This document shows, in pieces, positions 1-5,237 of a stretch of 6,356 nucleotides of DNA. The notes under the pieces were generated by a model. It did no database searches. It saw only the letters and a program-made list of their open reading frames with translations, and was not told the origin of the DNA. This stretch comes from Bryobacteraceae bacterium. Its GTDB lineage: Bacteria; Acidobacteriota; Terriglobia; Bryobacterales; Bryobacteraceae. Location of the stretch: assembly GCA_030036985.1 (NCBI GenBank), contig JASHSD010000673.1:1-6356 (forward strand), written 5' to 3'. The translations under genes and the position numbers were made by a program. Numbering within the stretch: the stretch's first letter is position 1; each line of letters begins with the position of its first letter.

Positions 1-153
1 CTCCCCTTCGCCTGCGGCCAAAATGATGCGGCATCGCAGAGCAACCTGTTGCGGAGTCCCGAATGCCCCCGCCCACTGGTTCAATTTCAGCCTGTCGGAC
101 TCTCGCAACTTCAATGAAACAGCATTGCGGGACACACTCAGAGTATACGGCAA
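1..153 (-). CDS. IS630-family transposase, N-terminal fragment (runs off left edge)
   Basis: The minus strand is open from a stop at 189-187 down to position 1. From the TTG at 153-151 it encodes about 51 residues beginning LPYTLSVSRN. The diagnostic part is the stretch LNQWAGAFGTPQQ followed by VALRCRIILAAGEG. The pattern 'W...TPQ..alRaRIiLaA.eG' is the start of the N-terminal helix-turn-helix of IS630/Tc1-mariner-type transposases, which binds the terminal repeats. The catalytic DDE domain would lie outside the window. No ATG is available in this frame; TTG at 153 gives an N-terminus of normal length for the family, and GTG at 135 is an alternative. The gene is divergent from the kinase-kai operon. 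Whether it is intact cannot be seen. The plus-strand reading of the same bases, open to a stop at 161-163, resembles nothing I recognise and is treated as a shadow. Confidence 0.75.
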   Translation of the reverse strand, partial: MPYTLSVSRNAVSLKLRESDRLKLNQWAGAFGTPQQVALRCRIILAAGEGE

Positions 154-194
154 GCTCTTATAAATAGTCCAGTTATTTGTTGGACACTACACTA
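1..194 (-). mobile_element. Putative end of an IS630-type insertion sequence
   Basis: IS630-family elements insert at TA dinucleotides, often within CTAG, and duplicate the TA. A CTAG lies at 192-195, about 40 bases upstream of the transposase start, where the element's terminus would be expected. Between them is a small inverted repeat, GTCCA (167-171) and TGGAC (181-185), with a 9-base spacer. This could be part of the terminal transposase-binding region. The other end of the element is outside the window, so the exact boundary and the terminal inverted repeats cannot be confirmed. The boundary is an inference; the presence of the transposase reading frame is seen directly. Confidence 0.4.
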
Positions 195-209
195 GCATTC
201 GGAACGACT

Positions 210-1097
210 ATGCAGGACTCGGCGAAACCTTTTCCCTTCGACTCCGCATCCACCAACACAGATTGCTTCGGTGCTTCATCTTGTTCAGTTCGCGGAATGG
301 CAGGAGTCGCCGCCGAGGAGCCTCCGGAGGCGTCCGAGGGAAAGACCTCTGCCGGCTCGGGCGACGCAGAGCTTCGAAGGATCATTCAGGCCTTTTCCGA
401 CTCCCTGCATAGTCTCGGCCATGATCTCAAAGAACCGATTCGCGCCGTGCGCTGCTACGGCCAGTTGCTGGACGGTAACGACACCGTTCGAAGCGATGCC
501 GATCTCCGCGAATACGTACATATCATCGTCGGAGCCGCCGACCGCATGGATGATCTCATCAGCAGGATGCTCGAATATTCAAGCCTGCTGCAGAACGATA
601 CCAAACCGCAGGATCGAGTGGACATGAATATAGCCGTGCAAATCGCTCTGGCGAACCTCCATCTGAAACTCGATGAAACGAGTGCGACGGTCGTATCGGA
701 TTTCCTCCCCGAGGTATTCGGGGACTGTATCTGTCTTGCCGAGTTGCTGCAGAATCTTATCGGGAACAGCCTCAAGTATCGCGGCGCCGCGCCTCCTCAG
801 GTATTCATACGGGCCGAACAGGTAGGGCGTGAATCGGTCTTTTCCGTCGAAGACAATGGAATCGGCATCGACCCCAGATATCATGAGTCGATTTTCATGC
901 CGTTCAAGCGCCTCCATGGGCGCGAGGTTCCGGGAACCGGACTGGGACTCGCCATCTGCCGACGGATTGTTGAGCGCCACGGCGGGCGCATCTGGGTCGA
1001 GTCCGTCCCGGACAAAGGAGCAGTCTTTCGTTTTACTCTGCCTGCCTGCTTTTCTTCCGATTCATCATCAGCCTGCTCACGGACTGAAGCGGAATGA
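210..1097 (+). CDS. Soluble sensor histidine kinase, first gene of the kai operon
   Basis: This is an ATP-dependent histidine autokinase of 295 residues counted from the ATG at 210. Residues 1-53 are low-complexity (Ser/Ala/Glu-rich) with no recognisable sensor domain and no membrane segment, so the protein is probably cytosolic. The dimerisation and phosphoacceptor domain follows, with the H-box LGHDLKEPIRAV (His71), of the type seen in phytochrome-like kinases. The HATPase_c domain shows the N-box QNLIGNSLKYR (Asn182, Asn186), the G1 box EDNGIGID (Asp215-Gly219), an F-box (IFMPFKRLHG) and the G2 box GTGLGLAI (242-249). All catalytic elements are intact. A TTG at 177 extends the frame by 11 codons, but that stretch probably lies inside the neighbouring insertion element; ATG 210 has a weak GGA six bases upstream and is preferred. 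The stop codon overlaps the next start (ATGA). The position suggests it signals to or from KaiC, as SasA and CikA do in cyanobacteria. It lacks SasA's KaiB-like domain, and no response regulator is visible. Confidence 0.88.
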   Translation: MQDSAKPFPFDSASTNTDCFGASSCSVRGMAGVAAEEPPEASEGKTSAGSGDAELRRIIQAFSDSLHSLGHDLKEPIRAVRCYGQLLDGNDTVRSDADLREYVHIIVGAADRMDDLISRMLEYSSLLQNDTKPQDRVDMNIAVQIALANLHLKLDETSATVVSDFLPEVFGDCICLAELLQNLIGNSLKYRGAAPPQVFIRAEQVGRESVFSVEDNGIGIDPRYHESIFMPFKRLHGREVPGTGLGLAICRRIVERHGGRIWVESVPDKGAVFRFTLPACFSSDSSSACSRTEAE

Positions 1098-1450
1098 CCG
1101 ATCCGAGCGCCGTTTCACATCAGTTCAGTACATGCCCGCTGTCCCTTCAAAAACCGAAGTTGTTTGGTAAATTTGTCGAGGAGTACCGTGACATCGTGGA
1201 ACTCGCCGTTCGGCAAGCGGTATCAGGAACGGACCGCCACATCTTCGCCAGGGTGCGCGGCCTGGCGCGCCGCGCCGGAGAGGAAGATGCGGTCCCTCAG
1301 GATCTGATCGCGGTTCACCTTAGCGCGCTGGCCATTCTCGTAAAGACGAAACCCCATGCGATGGCGAAGGCTTCCGTGCGTCATTCCCGCCTTTTGCTTG
1401 TCAAGATGATCGGAGAACTCGCGCTTTATTATCGCGACACGAGGAATTAG
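1094..1450 (+). CDS. Small all-helical KaiA C-terminal / RsbU N-terminal-like protein
   Basis: The product has 118 residues. Its first 22 or so look unstructured; the rest is consistent with four helices (about 24-42, 47-61, 68-84 and 90-116). Two blocks are telling. VPQDLIAVHLSAL (67-79) matches in order and spacing the 'vP...vveIH.el' of the KaiA C-terminal domain and the 'ipPeeIisIHrkvL' of the RsbU N-terminal domain. HSRLLLVKMIGELALYYRD (97-115) matches KaiA's 'YRLTLIDVIAHLCEMYR' and RsbU's 'LIEVMIGYGMAYQE'. KaiA and RsbU_N share one structural superfamily. In cyanobacteria this KaiA domain binds the C-terminal tail of KaiC and stimulates its autophosphorylation; in RsbU the domain binds the activator RsbT. 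The gene begins at an ATGA overlap with the kinase stop and ends two bases before kaiB, so a KaiC-linked role is likely. KaiA's N-terminal pseudo-receiver domain is absent. The comparison is from memory, and an RsbU_N label would be equally defensible. Confidence 0.72.
   Translation: MTDPSAVSHQFSTCPLSLQKPKLFGKFVEEYRDIVELAVRQAVSGTDRHIFARVRGLARRAGEEDAVPQDLIAVHLSALAILVKTKPHAMAKASVRHSRLLLVKMIGELALYYRDTRN
1441..1446 (+). promoter_or_regulatory. Shine-Dalgarno site deciding the kaiB GTG start
   Basis: GAGGAA lies six bases before the GTG at 1453, overlapping the last codons of the upstream gene. It is the clearest ribosome binding site within the operon and supports the GTG start for kaiB, for which no in-frame ATG lies before the conserved region. 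Confidence 0.7.
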
Positions 1451-1452
1451 CA

Positions 1453-1764
1453 GTGACGGGCGGTGCGGAACCACGAGAGGAAGTATTGCTTCGTTTGTTT
1501 GTATTTGGCAGTTCTCAGAGGTCGCTTAGGGCCGTAGAGGCCGTGCGGGACATGTGCAAAGACTTTCTCGGTAATCATGTCATGCTGGAAATCATTGACG
1601 TTTTGCAACGACCGGATGAGGCGGAGAACGAGAAAATCCTCGCCACTCCGACGCTCATCCGGCAGAGCCCGGGGCCTGCCCGACGACTGGTCGGCGATCT
1701 GGGCGAACCGGACCGCCTGATTCAGTTATTGGGCCTCCAGGATCACATTCGTCCGCGACAATAG
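1453..1764 (+). CDS. kaiB: Circadian clock protein KaiB
   Basis: KaiB (103 residues, normal length) is a thioredoxin-like, fold-switching protein. In clock systems it binds the KaiC CI ring in the dephosphorylation phase and sequesters KaiA. The first strand is LLRLFVFGSSQRS (residues 12-24). The conserved core IIDVLQRPDEAENEKILATPTL (47-68, described here by its ends) is followed by SPGPARRLVGDL (72-83). KILATPTL is identical to the Synechococcus KaiB segment as I recall it. Pro66, Pro73 and Pro75 correspond to the conserved prolines of the fold-switching half, and Arg77-Arg78 and Gly81-Asp82 are also family-conserved. It lacks the kinase domain that would make it SasA-like. The GTG start is backed by GAGGAA six bases upstream. 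It lies two bases after the KaiA/RsbU_N-like gene and four bases before kaiC, so co-translation is likely. Confidence 0.96.
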   Translation: MTGGAEPREEVLLRLFVFGSSQRSLRAVEAVRDMCKDFLGNHVMLEIIDVLQRPDEAENEKILATPTLIRQSPGPARRLVGDLGEPDRLIQLLGLQDHIRPRQ

Positions 1765-1768
1765 GCAT

Positions 1769-3277
1769 ATGAGCACCTCGCGGGAACTGACACGCTGTAA
1801 GACGTTTATTCCGGGCTTCGATCTGATCAGCAACGGCGGTTTGCCCGCGGGGCGGACGACCCTGGTGAGCGGTGGTCCGGGAAGCGCCAAAACAATCTTA
1901 GCCGCGCAGTTTTTAGCCGAAGGTATTCGGAATGCATCTCAGCCCGGGTGTTTCGTCACCTTCGAGGAGCAGCCCGCGGACATACGGCGCAATTTGGCAT
2001 CCTTCGGTTGGAACATCGAAAAATGGGAAGACGAAAATAAGTGGATTTTTGTGGATGGCTCTCTTCACCCGAAAGATGAGCCTGTGATGGTCGGCGATTA
2101 CGATCTGGGCGGGCTGATGGCCCGGGTCAATCATGCCGTGAGGACGATTAACGCTCAGCGGGTATCGCTCGATTCGATCGGAGCGATGTTGGTGCAATTC
2201 GGCATGCCGGTCGTAATCCGCCGCGAACTGTACCGCGTTGCCTGGCAGCTGCGCGAAATGGACGTTACATCCATTATTACCGCGGAGCACACCGGCCAAG
2301 CCGAAGCCCCGGTCGAAGAGTATGTGGCGGACAATGTGATAATTCTGCGGAATACGCTCGAAGAGGAAAAGCGGCGCCGGACCCTGGAGATTCTCAAATT
2401 TCGAGGCGCGTCTCATCTCAAAGGGGAGTTTCCTTTTACCATTTCGGAAGACAGCGGCATCATTCTGCTCCCGCTATCCTCAATCGAGCTTCGACAGAAA
2501 TCCTCGGATAAGAGGATCACCTCCGGGATATCCGAGCTGGATGCCATGTGCGGCGGCGGATTCTATCGGGATTCCGTTGTCCTCGTGTCGGGCGCTACGG
2601 GAACGGGCAAGACGCTCACTGCGACCCAATTCCTTGCCGCGCTGGGGGAAGATGAGCGAGGATTGCTCTTTGCTTTTGAGGAGAGCAGAGATCAACTCTA
2701 CCGCAATGCCCTTGGCTGGGGCGTGGACTTCCCGAGCCTGGAGGCCGCCGGCCGGTTAAGAATCGTGTCAGAATATCCGGAAGTCGCCGCTCCCGAAGAC
2801 CATCTGTTGCGCATCAAGAAACAGATTGAAGATTTCCAGCCGACCCGCACGGCAGTGGACAGTCTTTCCGCGCTCGAACGGATTTCGACGGTGCGGACAT
2901 TTCGAGAGTTTGTGTTGGCCCTTACCTCCTATCTAAAGGACAAGCAAATTGCCGGAGTCTTCACTTCCACGACTCCTTCGTTGCTGGGCGGCTCTACAGT
3001 CACCGAAGCCCACATCTCAAGCGTGACGGATTCGATCATTCTCCTTCGCTACGTGGAAGCGTTCGGCGAAATGCGCAGAGGAATTACTGTCCTCAAAATG
3101 CGCGGATCGCAACACGATCGGAATATTCGGGAGTATTCGATCGATTCAGGAGGAATGCATATCGGCGAACCGTTCAGAGGGATCTCCGGGATTCTTTCGG
3201 GGCAATTCACGCATTCAACGAGCTCCGAATTGCAAACCTTACATCGAATGTTCGAGAACGACGACGAGGAAAGTTAA
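1769..3277 (+). CDS. kaiC: Circadian clock ATPase/autokinase KaiC
   Basis: A full-length double-domain KaiC of 502 residues (Synechococcus KaiC is 519). CI (about 10-245): P-loop GGPGSAKT (35-42), catalytic Glu66-Glu67 in VTFEEQP, Walker B VSLDS (Asp135), and a nucleotide-contacting KFRG at 210-213. CII (about 248-470): P-loop GATGTGKT (275-282), Glu304-Glu305 in FAFEES, Walker B AVDS (Asp364), and KMRG at 443-446. The phosphorylation segment VTEAHISSVTD aligns with Synechococcus ITDSHISTITD, placing Ser417-Ser418 at the Ser431/Thr432 positions and Thr412 at Thr426. The last 30 or so residues (GISGILSG, then SELQTLHRMFE) resemble the A-loop and KaiA-binding tail. CI would be the slow ATPase that binds KaiB; CII the autokinase/phosphatase. 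Oddities are Ala40 in the CI P-loop, where Gly is canonical, and the Ser-Ser pair. The ATG follows the kaiB stop by four bases with no good ribosome site, which fits translational coupling. Confidence 0.97.
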   Translation: MSTSRELTRCKTFIPGFDLISNGGLPAGRTTLVSGGPGSAKTILAAQFLAEGIRNASQPGCFVTFEEQPADIRRNLASFGWNIEKWEDENKWIFVDGSLHPKDEPVMVGDYDLGGLMARVNHAVRTINAQRVSLDSIGAMLVQFGMPVVIRRELYRVAWQLREMDVTSIITAEHTGQAEAPVEEYVADNVIILRNTLEEEKRRRTLEILKFRGASHLKGEFPFTISEDSGIILLPLSSIELRQKSSDKRITSGISELDAMCGGGFYRDSVVLVSGATGTGKTLTATQFLAALGEDERGLLFAFEESRDQLYRNALGWGVDFPSLEAAGRLRIVSEYPEVAAPEDHLLRIKKQIEDFQPTRTAVDSLSALERISTVRTFREFVLALTSYLKDKQIAGVFTSTTPSLLGGSTVTEAHISSVTDSIILLRYVEAFGEMRRGITVLKMRGSQHDRNIREYSIDSGGMHIGEPFRGISGILSGQFTHSTSSELQTLHRMFENDDEES

Positions 3278-3290
3278 AATCGCCGAGCCA

Positions 3291-3394
3291 GGTCCGTGTC
3301 CCGTCGAATCCTCCGAAATAGGCGGCAGACGGTGACGAGGTATTTGCGCAACTGATTATGGCAAAATCGATTGTTATGCCAGAGGACACGGACC
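3291..3394. repeat. 11-bp perfect inverted repeat flanking the start of the gene after kaiC
   Basis: GGTCCGTGTCC at 3291-3301 is the exact reverse complement of GGACACGGACC at 3384-3394, with 82 bases between the arms. The interval contains the predicted start codon at 3358 and a smaller imperfect hairpin (CCGTC 3301-3305 with GACGG 3328-3332). In RNA the arms could pair and enclose the start region; as DNA they could be a spaced operator. A chance origin is possible, and no T-run follows, so this is not called a terminator. Confidence 0.4.
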
Positions 3395-4116
3395 CGTGGC
3401 GGACTCCACGGATCATTGTGATCTCGTTGGCGCTCGCGGCGCTCGCCGCGGGCATGGCGACGAAGGTCCGCGGCGCCACCATCGCAACTTATCGGGAAGA
3501 ACCACCCTTTGATCTGAAAGCCGGTTTCGGGGCGACCGGAGATTGGAAAGCCGTAGTAACGGCAGTGGTCGAACCGAAGCGCGATTTCGATCCGAACTCG
3601 GGCCCGAGCGTGTCGAGAATTTGCTTTGTGCGCACGAATCCCGCAAAGAACCAGTGCGAGTACCTCGGCGACCTGTTTCATTCCGATCTCACGTTTCAGA
3701 AGTTCTCCTCGCTTGGTGTCGTGCCGCTGAGATCGGGACCGGCTGCCATAAACGGGTTGGTAATGAAGGCAACGGCTCTCTATCTCACAGGCCAGGAGCA
3801 GGAAACGGGCATCTGGGTTTACGACGTACAGCAGGATGAGTTTCACCCGGTTTCAGCCCATGTATCTGAAGAAACGCGTATCTTCAGCAGTGGTCCCCTC
3901 AATGGAACTCTCGTCACGGCGAGTTGGCATCGCGACCAGGGAGAGACGCGTTGGAGCGACCATAGGCGCGATATCACAGTTTATAAGTACAGTGGTGACG
4001 GCGAAGCGGCCGGATACGAGAAGGTGCTCGAATATACGACTGTGAAGAAGTATGGAGCCGAAGACACCGATACCATCGGCGCCGAACTGGTCAACATCGA
4101 AGCAAAGGTTCAGTAG
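3358..4116 (+). CDS. Unrecognised exported or membrane-anchored protein
   Basis: I do not recognise this 252-residue protein. After a short polar N-terminus (with Arg16 and Arg18) comes a hydrophobic segment, about residues 19-36 (IIVISLALAALAAGM), ending near VRGA. This reads as a signal peptide or a single membrane anchor. The remaining 210 or so residues are polar and appear strand-rich, with repeated aromatic and charged strands late in the chain (GIWVYDV, ITVYKY, KVLEYTTV) and only two cysteines (89 and 100) that could form a disulfide outside the cytoplasm. No catalytic motif is apparent. The start is uncertain: the ATG at 3358 has no close ribosome site; GAGG at 3337-3340 is better spaced from a CTG at 3352; a second ATG lies at 3376. 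The gene follows kaiC by 80 bases on the same strand, and its end is seven bases from the convergent phosphoesterase. A functional tie to the clock genes is not shown. Confidence 0.75.
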   Translation: MAKSIVMPEDTDPWRTPRIIVISLALAALAAGMATKVRGATIATYREEPPFDLKAGFGATGDWKAVVTAVVEPKRDFDPNSGPSVSRICFVRTNPAKNQCEYLGDLFHSDLTFQKFSSLGVVPLRSGPAAINGLVMKATALYLTGQEQETGIWVYDVQQDEFHPVSAHVSEETRIFSSGPLNGTLVTASWHRDQGETRWSDHRRDITVYKYSGDGEAAGYEKVLEYTTVKKYGAEDTDTIGAELVNIEAKVQ

Positions 4117-4123
4117 AAGCCGT

Positions 4124-5113
4124 CTAACGCGCCTTCGCCAAAATCTCGAAGGTATCCTTAGCCTGTTTCTCGAACTTAGCCGCTTCGGGATCGGCCAACC
4201 GGTACATCACGCACCGCAGCCGGTCCTTCTCTACGGTGACTTTGACGTAGTGGAAATTGGGAAACAGTACGCTCCGATAAAGGTCGCCCGGCGTGCGCTC
4301 GACGTAGTACGGCTTTGCCCAGCCGCCGCCCGCCACCAGGTAAGTCACGTCATCGACGACATGGCGTTCGTAATTATGAATGTGCCCGGAGCTGACCAGG
4401 AATCGCGCGTGCGACGTGGCGGCGGCTTTGGACAAGTAGTCCCGCAACGCGATTTCGTTGGGGCGCGGATTGTGGTCCACCTCGATATGGGTCTGAATAT
4501 CGGCGACCGGAGGATGGTGCAGCGTGATTACCACAAAATCGACTGACGCGGGCAGATCGTCTATCTGCTTTTCCAGCCAGCGCGCCTGATCGCTGCCGGG
4601 CCGCAGCGAACTCATCGTATCCAGCGCGATCAGATAAACGCGCGACCCGAGCTGGGCGGAATACCACCGGCGACCTTTCAACTCGGGGAAAGCTGCCCAC
4701 CAGTTTTCCGGCGACTTTTTCGTATCGGCGCGGAATTCGTGATTGCCGAGCGCCGGAAACACTTTGATGCCCTCGTCCCGCCAGGGCTGGGTTTCCTTTC
4801 TGTAAACCGCGTAATCGTTCGCCACTTCGCCGTTGTAGGGCACGTCGCCGTTGAGTATGACCGCCGCCGGATGTTCCGCGGCGATCTGCCTCGCCAGCCA
4901 TTCCCGCGCCTTGGGATCGGCGACCGCTGTGTTCTTCGGGTCGGTGAATCTCTGATCGCCGTAGAGAACGAGGGTCAGAGGCGAAGGCAGCGCGCTGTCG
5001 GCGAACCGGAACGTCGGTCCCGGTTCGCTTAGCGACGGCGGAAGCGGAGACTGCGCCAACAGCAACGAGGCCGCGAAGAGAACCGCGGCCCCGGGTTTCT
5101 GCAATTTGATCAT
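4124..5113 (-). CDS. Secreted calcineurin-like metallophosphoesterase
   Basis: A two-metal phosphoesterase (329 residues) with an export signal. Residues 7-20 are hydrophobic (PGAAVLFAASLLLA), followed by a Ser/Pro-rich linker, so the enzyme is probably periplasmic or secreted. The calcineurin-like blocks appear in order: block I GDQR (52-55, Asp53), block II NGDV (88-91, Asp90), block III GNHE (123-126, Asn124-His125), block IV VITLHHPP (195-202, His199/His200), and block V SGHIHNYER (242-250, His244 and His246). Block I has Arg where many family members have His (DxH), as in some purple-acid-phosphatase-like relatives. The substrate cannot be read from the sequence; phosphomonoesters or phosphodiesters are possible. 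The start is ambiguous: GGGAGGA abuts the ATG at 5113, one base from GGAGG, whereas TTG at codon 4 (5104-5102) has a 10-base spacing. The gene lies downstream of the SpoIIE phosphatase on the same strand, separated by 117 bases. Confidence 0.92.
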   Translation of the reverse strand: MIKLQKPGAAVLFAASLLLAQSPLPPSLSEPGPTFRFADSALPSPLTLVLYGDQRFTDPKNTAVADPKAREWLARQIAAEHPAAVILNGDVPYNGEVANDYAVYRKETQPWRDEGIKVFPALGNHEFRADTKKSPENWWAAFPELKGRRWYSAQLGSRVYLIALDTMSSLRPGSDQARWLEKQIDDLPASVDFVVITLHHPPVADIQTHIEVDHNPRPNEIALRDYLSKAAATSHARFLVSSGHIHNYERHVVDDVTYLVAGGGWAKPYYVERTPGDLYRSVLFPNFHYVKVTVEKDRLRCVMYRLADPEAAKFEKQAKDTFEILAKAR

Positions 5114-5120
5114 TCCTCCC
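5114..5120 (-). promoter_or_regulatory. Strong but unusually close Shine-Dalgarno before the phosphoesterase
   Basis: On the minus strand GGGAGGA runs directly into ATG. A near-perfect GGAGG core thus lies one base from the annotated start, closer than the usual five to nine bases. The same site would be about ten bases from the in-frame TTG three codons later, so this site calls the start codon into question. Confidence 0.55.
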
Positions 5121-5140
5121 AGAGTACTGAAATGGTATCC

Positions 5141-5185
5141 GCTCTGAGCCGTGACCGTAAGGAATCGGTCGCCTGGACTCAGAGC
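5141..5185. repeat. Nested inverted repeats in the 117-base intergenic region
   Basis: GCTCTGAG (5141-5148) and CTCAGAGC (5178-5185) are perfect 8-base inverted copies. Inside them GACCG (5153-5157) and CGGTC (5166-5170) form a second 5-base stem with an 8-base loop. The RNA on the minus strand could fold as a two-tier hairpin roughly 25-70 bases before the phosphoesterase start. There is no T-run after it in either direction, which argues against a standard intrinsic terminator. A leader structure, processing site or dyad operator is possible. Confidence 0.5.
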
Positions 5186-5209
5186 CTGCGCACCGCTTGC
5201 TTACGCGCG

Positions 5210-5237
5210 CGGCTCAGCGCAGTTCGCGCTTCAGCCG
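5210..5237 (-). terminator. Weak terminator-like hairpin at the end of the SpoIIE phosphatase gene
   Basis: Read on the minus strand, CGGCT (5237-5233) pairs with AGCCG (5214-5210), and GCGC pairs with GCGC inside them around a 5-base loop, with small internal bulges. The structure spans the TGA stop at 5231-5233. It is GC-rich, but no U-tract follows, so it would be at best an inefficient or factor-dependent terminator. Some read-through into the phosphoesterase gene is possible. Confidence 0.3.

Larger units (their letters stand above)
210..3277 (+). other. Predicted four-gene operon: kinase, KaiA-like, kaiB, kaiC
   Basis: All four genes are on the plus strand. They are joined by an ATGA overlap (1094-1097), a 2-base gap (1451-1452) and a 4-base gap (1765-1768), leaving no room for internal promoters or terminators between genes. 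No convincing sigma70 promoter is visible upstream: TATAAA at 159-164 lacks a suitable -35 hexamer and lies within the presumed insertion element. The far boundary is the 80-base gap after kaiC, which contains no U-tract terminator, so read-through into the gene at 3358 is possible. Confidence 0.8.

Noticed and set aside
2..163. Plus-strand open frame ending at a stop at 161-163, which could be read as the tail of an upstream gene.
   Set aside because: The opposite strand reads as a recognisable IS630 transposase N-terminus over the same bases, while the plus-strand frame matches nothing I know.
136..164. TATAAA at 159-164 as the -10 of a promoter for the kai operon.
   Set aside because: The bases 17 upstream (ACTCAG) do not resemble a -35 hexamer; noted only as a possibility.
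177..209. TTG start at 177 for the histidine kinase.
   Set aside because: It has no ribosome binding site and probably lies in the insertion element; the ATG at 210 is the better start.
3301..3332. Imperfect hairpin CCGTC...GACGG after kaiC as an intrinsic terminator.
   Set aside because: The stem is short and interrupted, and no T-run follows it.
3274..3846. Long minus-strand open frame of 190 codons over the kaiC 3' end and the following gene.
   Set aside because: It is a shadow; the plus-strand frames have the signal segment and family motifs, and this one has none.
4052..5032. Plus-strand open frames over the phosphoesterase gene.
   Set aside because: They are antisense shadows of a gene with all five metallophosphoesterase blocks in order.
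5128..5168. Minus-strand TTACGG and TACCAT with 17-base spacing as a sigma70 promoter for the phosphoesterase.
   Set aside because: The -35 match to TTGACA is only two of six bases, no better than chance.
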